A stretch of 64,000 bases of DNA from Burkholderiales bacterium (GCA_035543335.1 DASZZH010000025.1:120185-184184); one strand, 5' to 3'. Numbered from the stretch's first letter, positions 36,462-46,529 are shown. The notes: generated from the letters alone by a model not told the origin. A program made the numbers and translations.

Positions 36462-37661
36462 ATGCGAATGTATGACCTTCCCGACGAGCATGGCCATTTT
36501 GGGAAATACGGCGGCGTGTTCGTCGCCGAGACGCTGATTCACGCCCTTGATCAACTGCGTGAAGGCTACCAACGCTACCGCAATGATGCCGAATTCCAGG
36601 CGGAATTCGCCGACGAGCTCAAGCACTACGTCGGGCGCCCGAGTCCGGTTTACCACGCCAAACGCTGGTCGCGCGAGCTCGGCGGCGCGCAAATTTTGCT
36701 CAAGCGCGAAGACCTCAATCACACCGGCGCGCACAAAATCAACAACACCGTGGGCCAGGCGCTGCTCGCCCGCCGCATGGGCAAGCCGCGCGTGATTGCC
36801 GAGACCGGCGCCGGCATGCACGGCGTGGCGACCGCCACGGTGGCGGCGCGCTATGGCATGGAATGCGTGGTGTACATGGGCTCCGCAGACATAAAGCGCC
36901 AGGCCACCAACGTCTACCGCATGAAATTGCTCGGCGCCAGCGTGGTGCCGGTGGAGTCCGGCTCGAAAACGCTCAAGGACGCGCTCAACGAAGCGATGCG
37001 CGACTGGGTGACCAATGTCGAGAATACCTTTTACATCATCGGTACCGTCGCGGGTCCGCATCCTTATCCGATGATGGTGCGCGATTTCCAATCCATCATC
37101 GGGCGCGAGGCGAAAACCCAGATGCAGGAAATGTTCGGGAGACAGCCGGATGCGGCCATCGCCTGCGTCGGTGGCGGCTCCAACGCAATGGGCTTGTTTT
37201 ATCCTTATATCGAGGAAAAAAGTGTGCGGCTCATCGGAGTGGAAGCGGGCGGCTTGGGGCTGTCCAGCGGCAAGCACGCGGCGACGCTGTGCACCGGCAG
37301 GCCCGGAGTGCTGCACGGCAACCGTACTTATCTCATGCAGGATGAAAACGGCCAGATCATGGAGACGCACTCGATATCGGCGGGACTGGATTACCCGGGC
37401 GTCGGCCCCGAACATGCCTGGCTGAAAGACAGCGGCCGCGCCGAATACGTTAATGTGACCGATGACGAAGCGCTGAAGGCGTTTCATGGCCTGTGCCACA
37501 TGGAAGGCATCATTCCGGCGCTGGAATCCGCTCATGCGCTGGCTTATGCGGCGAAAATCGCGCCGCAGATGGGCAGGGAACAACTGCTGCTGGTGAATCT
37601 TTCCGGACGCGGCGACAAGGACATGAACACCGTGGCCAATCTTTCCGGCATCAAATTCTAA
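36462..37661 (+). CDS. trpB: Tryptophan synthase beta chain
   Basis: A 399-residue PLP enzyme condensing indole and serine. The PLP lysine is K92 in [10 protein letters not shown], and the phosphate cradle is [13 protein letters not shown]. It begins [27 protein letters not shown] lies directly upstream. It works as an alpha2-beta2 complex with the TrpA product of the next gene. Confidence 0.97.
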   Translation: MRMYDLPDEHGHFGKYGGVFVAETLIHALDQLREGYQRYRNDAEFQAEFADELKHYVGRPSPVYHAKRWSRELGGAQILLKREDLNHTGAHKINNTVGQALLARRMGKPRVIAETGAGMHGVATATVAARYGMECVVYMGSADIKRQATNVYRMKLLGASVVPVESGSKTLKDALNEAMRDWVTNVENTFYIIGTVAGPHPYPMMVRDFQSIIGREAKTQMQEMFGRQPDAAIACVGGGSNAMGLFYPYIEEKSVRLIGVEAGGLGLSSGKHAATLCTGRPGVLHGNRTYLMQDENGQIMETHSISAGLDYPGVGPEHAWLKDSGRAEYVNVTDDEALKAFHGLCHMEGIIPALESAHALAYAAKIAPQMGREQLLLVNLSGRGDKDMNTVANLSGIKF

Positions 37662-37665
37662 ATGC

Positions 37666-37750
37666 GTAAGGAGATAGGAGTGAGGAGTAAGGCGTTAAAA
37701 TCCAGTTACACTCTACGTGCCCCTCACTCCTTACACCTTACCCCTCACTG
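37666..37750. repeat. Periodic palindrome between trpB and trpA
   Basis: The left arm (37666-37695) holds TAAGGAG, ATAGGAG, TGAGGAG, TAAGGCG in tandem. The right arm (37719-37750) is the complement of TGAGGGG, TAAGGTG, TAAGGAG, TGAGGGG. This is the same TNAGGAG 7-mer as the repeat inside dnaE. It leaves 8 bp before the trpA ATG. Confidence 0.9.
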
Positions 37751-37758
37751 AATTTACT

Positions 37759-38562
37759 ATGTCACGCATAGCGGCAACTTTCAGCAGACTGCAGCAGCAG
37801 AAGAAAAAAGCGCTGATTCCCTTCATCACCGCGGGCGACCCCGAGCCGGGCATGACGGTGAAAATGATGCAGACCTTGTCCGAAGGGGGCGCGGACATTA
37901 TCGAGCTGGGGGTGCCGTTTTCCGACCCGATGGCGGACGGGCCGACCATCCAGCGCTCTTACGAGCGGGCGCTGAAACACCGCATCAGCCTGAAACAAAT
38001 ACTGGACATGGTGGCGGAATTCCGCAAATCCAACCTGCACACGCCGGTGGTGCTGATGGGCTATGCCAACCCGATTGAAACGCTGGGGTATGAAAAATTT
38101 GCGGAAGCCGCGCAAGTCAGTGGGGTGGATGGCGTGCTGGTGGTGGATTATCCGCCGCAAGAATGCGTGGAACTGGTGAAACATTTGGAGCGTCGCGGAA
38201 TCGATCCGATTTTTCTGCTGTCTCCGACGACGACCGAAGCGCGCATTGAGGAAGTGGTAAAGCTTTCCCGCGGCTACCTGTATTATGTGTCGTTGAAAGG
38301 GGTCACCGGCGCCAGGCATTTGGACTTAAGCGATGTGGCGAAGAAACTGCCGCAAATCCGCGCGCGCACCAAGCTGCCGGTGGGCGTGGGTTTCGGCATC
38401 CGTGATGCGCAAACCGCCATGGCGGTGGCGGGATTGGCCGATGCCGTGGTGGTGGGAAGCCGGATTGTCGAGGAAGTGGAAAAATCGGCAAAAGACCAGG
38501 TGCTGGGCAAGATCGCGGCGCTAATTCAGGACTTGCGCCGCGCCATAGATCAACCGGGGTGA
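37759..38562 (+). CDS. trpA: Tryptophan synthase alpha chain
   Basis: A 267-residue barrel that splits indole-3-glycerol phosphate and channels indole to TrpB. The catalytic Glu and Asp lie in [20 protein letters not shown], and the phosphate site is VGFGIRD...VVVGSRIVE. The start is [20 protein letters not shown]; 14 in-frame codons upstream are read from repeat DNA and are not part of the protein. Confidence 0.97.
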   Translation: MSRIAATFSRLQQQKKKALIPFITAGDPEPGMTVKMMQTLSEGGADIIELGVPFSDPMADGPTIQRSYERALKHRISLKQILDMVAEFRKSNLHTPVVLMGYANPIETLGYEKFAEAAQVSGVDGVLVVDYPPQECVELVKHLERRGIDPIFLLSPTTTEARIEEVVKLSRGYLYYVSLKGVTGARHLDLSDVAKKLPQIRARTKLPVGVGFGIRDAQTAMAVAGLADAVVVGSRIVEEVEKSAKDQVLGKIAALIQDLRRAIDQPG

Positions 38563-38566
38563 TGCC

Positions 38567-39436
<870 letters not shown>

Positions 39437-39494
39437 GTCCGCGGCCTCCCTTCATTTTGAAACCTGAGCTGCCCAATCCCAAGCTGCAAAGCTG

Positions 39495-39887
39495 AGAGCC
39501 TCTAACATAATGAAACGGATTTGCGTTGCTGGCCAAAAAGCGATGAATGCGCGACGCGAGGCGCAGCCCAATAGCCATTGGGCAAGCCGAGCAACAAAGC
39601 AGGCGCGCTTTTTGGCCGCAACCCGCAGGGACGGCGGTGGCTGCGACTCGGGGAGCGAAGCTTTGGCGCGGGAGCAGCCGCAAGGCGCTCCGCTATGCAA
39701 CGCATAATACAGCCGCTTGCGCCCCTGCCCGCACCACGCTGCGCGAGACCGGGTCCGGGGCGCTTTCGGCGCATGCCTTTGTCGCTCGCCTGCTTGTTGG
39801 AGAATAACCCAACGGCGCGGCTCGCTTCGCGGCCTGCCTCCGAAACCGACGCCGTCGCACTATTCGTTTCATTATGTTAGAGGCTCT
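39495..39887. mobile_element. 393-bp MITE between accD and folC
   Basis: A 23-bp perfect terminal inverted repeat (39495-39517 and 39865-39887) ends with core CTAACATAATGAAACG, as in the trpF-trpB element. There is no transposase. The interior is an inverted relative of the left part of MITE 2: 48 bp at 39716-39763 match 23780-23827 in opposite orientation at 46 of 48 positions, and further blocks around 39545-39610 match in direct orientation. The right repeat contains the folC start codon. Besides this element, the 437-bp gap holds nothing. Confidence 0.88.
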
Positions 39888-41139
39888 AGACGACTGGCTT
39901 GCCTATCTGGAAAGCCTGAACCCGCGCTCGATTGCCTTGGGCCTCGAGCGCGTGGCGCAAGTCAAGGAAGCGCTCAGGCTCCAACCCGGATTTCCCATAA
40001 TTACGGTGGGCGGGACTAACGGCAAAGGCTCAACCTGCGCGTTTCTGGAAAGCATACTCGCGACTGCCGGTTATCGCGTCGGCTGCTACACCTCGCCGCA
40101 CCTGCTCCAATACAACGAGCGCGTGCGCATCAACCGGGCGCCGGCGGGGGATGCCGCATTTCTGCAAGTGTTCGAGAAGATTGAAGCGGCGCGCAACGGC
40201 ATCCCGCTGACTTATTTCGAATATGGGACTCTCGCTGCGATGCTGCTTTTCATCGAGGCGAAGCTCGATGTGGCGATCCTGGAAGTGGGCCTGGGCGGCA
40301 GGCTTGATGCGGTGAACGCTTTCGACGCCGATTGCGCGGCGGTGACGGGCGTGGATTTCGACCACATGGATTATCTCGGCAACACGCTGGAACAAATCGC
40401 CTTCGAAAAGGCCGGTATTTTCCGCGAAGACCGGCCCGCTATTTGCGCCGAGCCCCATCCTCCTGCAACCCTGATTCAGCATGCGCGGAATATCGGCGCG
40501 CGACTTATTTCGATTAACCGGGATTTCGGCTACGTGGCGGAAAAAAACCAGTGGCAATACTGGGGACGCCACGGCAAGCGTCACGCGCTGCCTTATCCGG
40601 CGCTGCGCGGCGCGTATCAATTGCAAAATGCCAGCGCCGGTTTGGCCGTGCTGGATGAGTTGAAACAGCGGTTTCCGGTGGGCATGGAGGAAATCCGCCG
40701 CGGGCTGCTCGAAACCGACTTGCTGGCGCGCTTCCAAGTGCTGCCGGGACGGCCCACGGTGATCCTCGATGTGGCGCACAATCCGCAAGCCGCTGCGGGG
40801 TTATCGGAGAACCTTTTCAACATGGGTTTTTACCGCAACACCTACGCGGTGTTCGGCATGCTCAAGGACAAAGATATCGCCGGCGTGGTGCGGCGGCTGG
40901 CCCCGCAGGTGGACCGCTGGTTGCTTGCCACTATCCACGAGCGCCGCGGCGCCACGGCGGATGACCTGGCGCGGGAATTGCAGCAGGTGGGAATCCCGCA
41001 AAACGCCATGCAAACCTATGACCATCCCGGCGCGGCGTATGGGCACGCCTGTAATCTGGCGGCCGAAAATGATAGAATTCTCGTTTTCGGCTCTTTCCAT
41101 ACTGTTGCCGGGGTGTTGCGCCGGCGCAGCGGCGAGTAA
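39874..41139 (+). CDS. folC: Dihydrofolate/folylpolyglutamate synthase
   Basis: A 421-residue bifunctional folate ligase. The P-loop is TVGGTNGKGSTCAF. The Mur-ligase core has GGRLDAVNAFDADCAAVTGV and the C-terminal domain DVAHNPQAAAGL. The only start in frame is ATG 39874, which lies inside the right terminal repeat of the MITE, so residues MLEAL are element-derived. The conserved protein begins at DDWLAYLESLNPRSI. No Shine-Dalgarno sequence is visible, so expression may be weakened or leaderless-like. Confidence 0.94.
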   Translation: MLEALDDWLAYLESLNPRSIALGLERVAQVKEALRLQPGFPIITVGGTNGKGSTCAFLESILATAGYRVGCYTSPHLLQYNERVRINRAPAGDAAFLQVFEKIEAARNGIPLTYFEYGTLAAMLLFIEAKLDVAILEVGLGGRLDAVNAFDADCAAVTGVDFDHMDYLGNTLEQIAFEKAGIFREDRPAICAEPHPPATLIQHARNIGARLISINRDFGYVAEKNQWQYWGRHGKRHALPYPALRGAYQLQNASAGLAVLDELKQRFPVGMEEIRRGLLETDLLARFQVLPGRPTVILDVAHNPQAAAGLSENLFNMGFYRNTYAVFGMLKDKDIAGVVRRLAPQVDRWLLATIHERRGATADDLARELQQVGIPQNAMQTYDHPGAAYGHACNLAAENDRILVFGSFHTVAGVLRRRSGE

Positions 41140-41153
41140 ACCTTAGGAAGGAA

Positions 41154-41759
41154 ATGTTTGCGCCTATGGCAAGAACGATCGGCGACGAGCAATTGCAACT
41201 CAAGAAGCGCGCCCGGCGGCGCCTGATCGGGGCCATTGCGCTGGTAACATTGATGGTGTTGGTGCTGCCGCTGCTCCTCGATGGCGAGTCCAAGCCGGTA
41301 AGCCCCGACATCAGCATCCAGATTGCGCCATGGAACAGCGGCGCTTTTACTTCGCGTGTGGTTCCGGTTCCCGAGAAATCGGGTGAAGCGGTGGCCGCAG
41401 AGAAAGTGCAAAAAGCCGAGAACATTGCGCCCCCACCCCCCGCCGCCAAACCGAATACCAATAAACCCGCCGAATCCGCTAAAACCACCGAGGAAAAAGC
41501 CGAGAAATCCGCGAAGGTAGAGAACAAATCTGGCGCTTATGTGGTACAGCTCGCCGCGTTTTCCAATAGCGGCAAGGCAAAGCAGTTGCAGCAGAAGCTG
41601 ACTGCAAGCGGCATCCGCGCCTACACCGAGGTGCTGAAAACAGCGGGAGGAGAAAAAATCCGGGTGCGTGCCGGTCCTTATGAAAGCCGCGATGCCGCGG
41701 AAAAAGCGCTGGAGCGCCTGAAAACGCTGGGCATGGACGGAGTGGTGACTTCCAGGTAG
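41154..41759 (+). CDS. dedD: SPOR-domain cell-division protein, DedD-like
   Basis: A 201-residue bitopic membrane protein. A basic N-terminus (KKRARRR) precedes one membrane helix (LIGAIALVTLMVLVLPLLLD), then a Pro/Lys-rich linker and a C-terminal SPOR domain (AYVVQLAAFSNSGKAKQLQQ to VTSR). The SPOR domain binds denuded septal peptidoglycan. The start is ATG 41154; an in-frame ATG four codons later (MARTIG) is equally possible. The folC-dedD-cvpA-purF order is widely conserved. Confidence 0.88.
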   Translation: MFAPMARTIGDEQLQLKKRARRRLIGAIALVTLMVLVLPLLLDGESKPVSPDISIQIAPWNSGAFTSRVVPVPEKSGEAVAAEKVQKAENIAPPPPAAKPNTNKPAESAKTTEEKAEKSAKVENKSGAYVVQLAAFSNSGKAKQLQQKLTASGIRAYTEVLKTAGGEKIRVRAGPYESRDAAEKALERLKTLGMDGVVTSR

Positions 41760-41764
41760 CGGAC

Positions 41765-42256
41765 ATGACTGTTTTTGATTTCGCGGTCTTGCTGATTATT
41801 GTGTTGTCCGTTTTGCTGAGCGTGATTCGCGGCGCGGTGCGCGAAGTGCTGGCGCTGACGGCCTGGGTGGTGGCGTTCTGGGCGGCGCAATCGTACGCGG
41901 TGGAAACGGCGGCGCTGGTGCCGGGTGTGTTAAGCAATACGTCGCTGCGGCTGATGGCGGGATTTGCGGTGATATTTCTGACGGTGCTGGTGATCTTGAG
42001 CCTGGTCGCGATTCTATGCTCCAGATTCGTGAAAGCCACGGGTTTGAGCGCGGCCGACCGCTGCCTGGGAGCAGTATTCGGCCTGGCGCGAGGTTACTTG
42101 ATTGTGCTGATATTGGTGCTGCTGGGAGGCCTCACTTCGCTGCCCAAGCAGCCGTTGTGGAAGGACGCGTTATTCAGTTCATCGCTGGAAAAAGTGGTCA
42201 TCTACGTTAAAACTTGGCTGCCAGAAGGCCTGTCAAAACGGATTAGCTACTCATAG
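41765..42256 (+). CDS. cvpA: CvpA family membrane protein
   Basis: A 163-residue inner-membrane protein with four hydrophobic segments (starting MTVFDFAVLLIIVLSVLLSV). SVIRGAVREVLALTAWVVAF is the family signature. CvpA is needed for colicin V production and for envelope homeostasis in E. coli; its biochemical role is not settled. It starts 5 bp after dedD. Confidence 0.92.
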   Translation: MTVFDFAVLLIIVLSVLLSVIRGAVREVLALTAWVVAFWAAQSYAVETAALVPGVLSNTSLRLMAGFAVIFLTVLVILSLVAILCSRFVKATGLSAADRCLGAVFGLARGYLIVLILVLLGGLTSLPKQPLWKDALFSSSLEKVVIYVKTWLPEGLSKRISYS

Positions 42257-42268
42257 AAGGAAACGGTA

Positions 42269-43795
42269 ATGTGCGGAATTCTCGGCGTCGTGGCGAAGAC
42301 ACCGGTCAACCAGCTCCTGTATGACGGACTGCTGGTGCTGCAGCACCGCGGCCAGGATGCCGCCGGCATCGTCACCGCCGAAGGCAGTACCTTCCACATG
42401 CACAAAGGCAGCGGCATGGTGCGCGACGTGTTCCGCACCCGCAACATGCGCGAGCTGCAGGGCAATATGGGCATCGCCCATGTGCGCTATCCCACCGCCG
42501 GTTCCGCCGACTCGCCCGCCGAAGCGCAACCGTTCTATGTCAATTCGCCTTTCGGCATTGTGCTCGGCCACAACGGCAATCTCATCAACACCGAACAGTT
42601 GAAGCACGATTTGTTCCGTCAGGACCTGCGCCACGTCAACACCAATTCCGATTCAGAGGTATTGCTGAATGTTCTCGCGCACGAGCTGCAGGAGGCCTGC
42701 GGCGGCCACGCGCTGGATGCGCCGGCCATTTTCAACGCAGTGTGCGGCGTCTACCGCCGCTGCCGCGGCGCCTACGCCGTGGTGGCGATGATTGCGGGCT
42801 ACGGTTTGCTCGCGTTCCGCGATCCGCACGGCATCCGCCCGCTGGTGGTGGGGCAGTGCAAGAGTGAGCGCGGCATCGAGTACCTGGCGGCCTCAGAGAG
42901 CGTGGCGCTGGATACGCTGGGATTCGAGCTGATGCGCGACGTGGCGCCGGGCGAGGCGATTTTCGTCGACGATCAGGGCAATTTCTACAGCAAGCAGTGC
43001 GCCGCCGGCGCCATGCGCAATCCGTGCATTTTCGAGTACGTGTATCTGGCGCGGCCGGACTCGATGATAGACGGCATTTCCGTATACGAAACGCGTCTGC
43101 ACATGGGCGAGAGCCTTGCCGAAAAGATTCGCCGGCAATACCGCGCCCTTGAAATCGACGTGGTGATCCCGATCCCCGATTCCAGCCGCCCGAGCGCGAT
43201 GCAACTGGCGAACCGCCTCGGCATTCCCTATCGCGAAGGCTTCATCAAGAACCGCTACATCGGCCGCACTTTCATCATGCCGGGGCAGGCGATACGCAGG
43301 AAATCGGTGCGGCAGAAGCTCAACGCGATGGCGGTGGAATTCAAGGGCAAGAACGTGCTGCTGGTGGATGATTCCATTGTACGCGGCACCACCAGCAGCG
43401 AGATCGTGCAAATGGCGCGCGAAGCCGGGGCGCGCAAAGTGTATTTCGCCTCGGCCGCGCCTCCGGTGCGCTTCCCCAACGTCTACGGCATCGACATGCC
43501 GACCCGCCAGGAGCTGATTGCCAATGGCCGGAACGAGGACGAAGTGGCGCGCGCGATCGGCGCCGACAAGCTGATTTACCAGGATTTGGAGGCGCTGGTG
43601 GCCGCGGCGCGCAGGGGCAACCCGCAGATTACGCAGTTCGAGACTTCCTGCTTCAGCGGCGATTACATCACCGGCGATGTGTCCGAGGAATACCTTGCTT
43701 ACATCGAAGCGCAGCGGCGCGACGGCGCGCGCCGGCAAAGGGAAGACGCCGCTTCCAGCAACCAGCTCGATTTGAATTTGCTTACCGTGGATTGA
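42269..43795 (+). CDS. purF: Amidophosphoribosyltransferase
   Basis: A 508-residue first enzyme of purine synthesis. The catalytic Cys is exposed after Met removal (MCGILGVV). The glutaminase domain has [17 protein letters not shown], and the PRPP-binding loop is [17 protein letters not shown]. It lies 12 bp after cvpA. A promoter for metZ overlaps its stop codon. Confidence 0.97.
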   Translation: MCGILGVVAKTPVNQLLYDGLLVLQHRGQDAAGIVTAEGSTFHMHKGSGMVRDVFRTRNMRELQGNMGIAHVRYPTAGSADSPAEAQPFYVNSPFGIVLGHNGNLINTEQLKHDLFRQDLRHVNTNSDSEVLLNVLAHELQEACGGHALDAPAIFNAVCGVYRRCRGAYAVVAMIAGYGLLAFRDPHGIRPLVVGQCKSERGIEYLAASESVALDTLGFELMRDVAPGEAIFVDDQGNFYSKQCAAGAMRNPCIFEYVYLARPDSMIDGISVYETRLHMGESLAEKIRRQYRALEIDVVIPIPDSSRPSAMQLANRLGIPYREGFIKNRYIGRTFIMPGQAIRRKSVRQKLNAMAVEFKGKNVLLVDDSIVRGTTSSEIVQMAREAGARKVYFASAAPPVRFPNVYGIDMPTRQELIANGRNEDEVARAIGADKLIYQDLEALVAAARRGNPQITQFETSCFSGDYITGDVSEEYLAYIEAQRRDGARRQREDAASSNQLDLNLLTVD

Positions 43796-43820
43796 CAATT
43801 CGATTTTGGCAGAGTAAGTT
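43792..43820 (+). promoter_or_regulatory. Promoter of the metZ riboswitch leader
   Basis: A perfect -35 TTGACA (43792-43797), overlapping the purF stop, a 17-bp spacer, then TAAGTT (43815-43820) as a weak -10. The expected start near 43827 coincides with the first base of the aptamer. Confidence 0.6.
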
Positions 43821-43826
43821 ACACAC

Positions 43827-43879
43827 TGCGCCGATTTGATATCAGCTTGCGGGCGCGTTATAAATGCCGCTAAAGCGAG
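43827..43879 (+). ncRNA. SAM-II-like riboswitch aptamer
   Basis: The conserved SAM-II pattern is present in order: GCGCC-GATTT (43828-43837), a loop, TTGC, GGCGC closing the first stem (43852-43856), ATAAAT (43860-43865) and GCTAAA (43869-43874). GCGG (43849-43852) and CCGC (43867-43870) are complementary and could help form the pseudoknot. SAM-II elements control methionine genes such as metA, metX and metZ, mostly in alphaproteobacteria. Here the gene downstream is metZ. Confidence 0.85.
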
Positions 43880-43883
43880 GGCC

Positions 43884-43917
43884 AACCCGTTTTAGCCAAA
43901 AGCGAAACGGGTTTTTT
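43884..43917 (+). terminator. Attenuator terminator after the SAM-II aptamer
   Basis: The stem AACCCGTTT / AAACGGGTT (43884-43892 and 43905-43913) has a 12-nt loop and is followed by TTTTTTG. TTTAGC (43891-43896) in its 5' arm and loop is complementary to the aptamer's GCTAAA (43869-43874). An alternative antiterminating pairing is therefore possible when the aptamer is unoccupied. Confidence 0.85.
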
Positions 43918-43937
43918 GTTTTTTAAAGGGCGGAATC

Positions 43938-45116
43938 ATGTCTGACGAATTTCAATTGGAAACTTTGGCGCTGCGCGCGGGCACGCACCGCACGCCGTTC
44001 AATGAGCATTCGGAAGCGCTGTTTCTGACTTCCAGCTTCGTGTTCGACAGCGCGGCGCAGGCGGCGGCGCGCTTTGCCGGCGACGAGCCGGGCAACATTT
44101 ATTCGCGCTTCACCAATCCCACCGTCACAGCTTTCCAGGAGCGGCTTAGCGCGCTGGAAGGCGCGGAAGCCTGTGTCGCCACGTCGTCCGGCATGTCCTC
44201 CATTCTTACTTGCGTCATGGGGCTGCTTAAGAGCGGCGACCACATCATCGCGTCGCACAGCATTTTCGGTGCCACGGTGCAGCTCTTCACCAATATTTTT
44301 ACGCGCTTCGGACTGGAAACCACTTTTGTTTCCGCGACCGATGTCGGCGCTTGGGAAAAAGCGGTAAAACCGAACACGAAAATGCTGTTCCTGGAAACGC
44401 CGTCGAACCCGCTGACCGAAATTTCCGACATCGCCGCGTTGAGCAGAGTAGCGAAAAAAGCCGGAGCGTGGCTGGTAGTGGACAACTGCTTCTGCACGCC
44501 GATGCTGCAGCGGCCGCTGGAATTCGGCGCCGACATCATCATTCATTCCGCGACCAAGTATCTCGAAGGACAAGGCCGGGTGCTGGGCGGCGCGGTGCTG
44601 GGCAAGCGCGAAGTAATTATGGAAGGCGTGTTTGGTTTTCTGCGCACGGCGGGGCCTACGTTAAGCGCGTTCAACGCCTGGGTGTTGCTTAAGGGTTTGG
44701 AGACACTGAAAATCCGCATGGACGCGCATTCGGCAAACGCCTTGGAGCTGGCGCGCTGGCTGGAAAAGCAGCCGCAAATCGAACGCGTGTATTACCCCGG
44801 GCTGCCTTCGCACCCGCAGCATGCGCTTGCGAAAACACAGCAGAAGTCCGGCGGCGGCATCGTGTCGTTCATCGTCAAAGGCGGCAAGGCAGCGGCGTGG
44901 CAGGTGGTGGACGCCACGCGCATGATTTCGATCACCGCCAATCTCGGCGATGTGAAAAGCACGATTACCCATCCCGCGTCCACGACACACGGGCGCATTC
45001 CTCAGGAAGCGCGCAACGCGGCCGGCGTGGTGGATGGCTTACTGCGGATTGCGGTGGGCTTGGAAGCGCTGGACGATATCAAGACCGACCTTGAGCGCGG
45101 CTTGAAAAACGTTTAG
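43938..45116 (+). CDS. metZ: O-succinylhomoserine sulfhydrylase
   Basis: A 392-residue PLP enzyme of the Cys/Met metabolism family making homocysteine directly with sulfide. The PLP lysine is K207 in IIHSATKYLEGQGRVLGG, and YSRFTNPTVTAFQERLSALE and TPSNPLTEISDI are typical. The GQGRVLGG context favours MetZ over cystathionine gamma-synthase. It is expressed behind a SAM-II-like riboswitch with a terminator, so high SAM should switch it off. Confidence 0.93.
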   Translation: MSDEFQLETLALRAGTHRTPFNEHSEALFLTSSFVFDSAAQAAARFAGDEPGNIYSRFTNPTVTAFQERLSALEGAEACVATSSGMSSILTCVMGLLKSGDHIIASHSIFGATVQLFTNIFTRFGLETTFVSATDVGAWEKAVKPNTKMLFLETPSNPLTEISDIAALSRVAKKAGAWLVVDNCFCTPMLQRPLEFGADIIIHSATKYLEGQGRVLGGAVLGKREVIMEGVFGFLRTAGPTLSAFNAWVLLKGLETLKIRMDAHSANALELARWLEKQPQIERVYYPGLPSHPQHALAKTQQKSGGGIVSFIVKGGKAAAWQVVDATRMISITANLGDVKSTITHPASTTHGRIPQEARNAAGVVDGLLRIAVGLEALDDIKTDLERGLKNV

Positions 45117-45168
45117 CGGGCCAAGAACCGACAACATTTACCCGCCGCCTGAAAATCTGCCGCTCCCG

Positions 45169-45681
45169 GTGGATGACGGCGCGTGTAATCATCTGCCTGG
45201 TTTGCGCCTGCCTTCGATAGCCTTGTCCGCAACCGGCGGCGGCAAGGTGGAATTATCGAGTCTGGCCGGAACCGCTTTACTGTTATCCCCGCACCGGCAG
45301 GCCGGATCAGGAATTGCCGCCGGGCTGGAACGATATTCCCGGAGCGAGAGGCTGCACGCCGCAGAGTTGCGCCTTTCGCGACCATCACCAGGAACTCCGG
45401 CGGCGCAGCGCGTGCGTTTTTGGCTTAAGCACGCAAACCACCGAATACCAGCAGGAAGCCGCGCAAAGGCTGCATCTGCCCTTTGCGTTATTAAGCGACG
45501 GGGAGCTTCAATTCGTCAGTGCGTTGCGTCTGCCCACTTTTGACGTGGGAGGGATGACACTGACCAAGCGGCTTACCTGATCGTGCGCGACGGGCGGATT
45601 GTGAAAGTGTTTTATCCGGTGTTTCCGCCCGATCAGAACGCGGAGCAGGTCATTCACTGGCTTTTGCGCAACCCAGCGTAG
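45169..45681 (+). pseudogene. Frameshifted peroxiredoxin gene
   Basis: Three pieces in two reading frames assemble into an AhpC/TSA-type peroxiredoxin. The first is LPGLRLPSIALSATGGGKVE (frame of 45169). The second is YCYPRTGRPDQELPPGWNDI plus PGARGCTPQSCAFRDH (next frame, from about 45275 to 45580). The third is LIVRDGRIVKVFYPVFPPDQ plus NAEQVIHWLLRNPA (first frame again, ending at TAG 45681). The first shift needs one extra or two missing bases; the second fits loss of one C in CTTACCTGATC. No good start codon is seen upstream of GTG 45169. It could be a real pseudogene or sequencing errors. Confidence 0.75.
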
Positions 45682-45715
45682 CCACTATTAGTTCGTTTTT
45701 CGTGAATAGTTGAGG

Positions 45716-46438
45716 TTACAGCTTGATGGCGCTGCAGCCGGATTCGTCGCAACGCAGGTATTCGCCGTGCTTGTACCAATCGGACAACACCCAGCGCTCG
45801 CAGTTCTTGCCGTCCACCACATGCACGTGTTTCGCCGGGCGATGGGTGTGGCCGTGGATCAGCCGCGGATAATGGTATTCGTGTAGGACTTTGTCCATTG
45901 TCGCCGGAGCCACATCCATGATGGCTTCGGATTTCTGGCTCTTCTCCTGCTCGCTTTGCGCGCGCAGTTTTTCAATTGCCGCTTTGCGCTCGGACAGAGG
46001 CTGCGAGAGGAAGCCTTTCTGCCACGCCGGGTCCCGCACCTGGGCGCGGAACGCCTGGTAGGCGGTATCATCGGTGCACAGGGTGTCGCCGTGCATGATG
46101 AGCGTCGGCGTGCCGTAGAGGTCAATCAGGCTGGGGTCGGGTAGAAGTTTTGCGTTGCAGGCCCGGGCAAACTCTTCACCCATGAGAAAATCACGGTTGC
46201 CGTGAATGATGTAAAGCGGCACCTGCTGCTCGGTGAAATTGCGGAAGGCGGAAATCACCTGCGCATTGAAAGAATCATCCAAATCGTCGTCGCCGGCCCA
46301 GTATTCGAACAAATCGCCCAGCACATAGAGCGCCTGTGCTTTCGGCGCGATGCGTTCCATGAAAGTGAAGAAAATACGGTTGATGTGCGGGCGGCTCACG
46401 CACAGGTGCAAATCGGAAATGAACAGGGTGGGTTTCAT
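45716..46438 (-). CDS. lpxH: UDP-2,3-diacylglucosamine diphosphatase
   Basis: A 240-residue metallophosphoesterase of lipid A synthesis. Metal-binding motifs in order: FISDLHL, VLGDLFEYWAGDD, IHGNRDFLMGEEF, LIMHGDTLCTDD, and LIHGHTHRPAKH. It is peripheral at the inner membrane. Its presence confirms a Gram-negative, lipid A-making host. It is transcribed after ppiB, separated by a periodic palindrome. Confidence 0.96.
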   Translation of the reverse strand: MKPTLFISDLHLCVSRPHINRIFFTFMERIAPKAQALYVLGDLFEYWAGDDDLDDSFNAQVISAFRNFTEQQVPLYIIHGNRDFLMGEEFARACNAKLLPDPSLIDLYGTPTLIMHGDTLCTDDTAYQAFRAQVRDPAWQKGFLSQPLSERKAAIEKLRAQSEQEKSQKSEAIMDVAPATMDKVLHEYHYPRLIHGHTHRPAKHVHVVDGKNCERWVLSDWYKHGEYLRCDESGCSAIKL

Positions 46439-46529
46439 AAGGAATCAGGATTCGGGATAAGCACGCATGGCAGAGTTCCACGAGTAGAATTTGGCCTGAA
46501 CCCTGGCTCCTGAATCCTCAATCCTGCCT
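46439..46529. repeat. Periodic palindrome between ppiB and lpxH
   Basis: Left arm AAGGAATCAGGATTCGGGAT (46439-46458). The right arm (46495-46529) is the complement of CAGGATT, GAGGATT, CAGGAGC, CAGGGTT in tandem. The unit is the 7-mer AGGATTC. It occupies the whole intergenic gap. Confidence 0.85.

Noticed and set aside
36444..37583. 379-codon minus-strand frame opposite trpB
   Set aside because: Antisense shadow of a clear trpB; composition is typical of GC-skewed reverse frames.
42893..43885. 330-codon minus-strand frame opposite purF
   Set aside because: Shadow of purF; it also crosses the riboswitch region.
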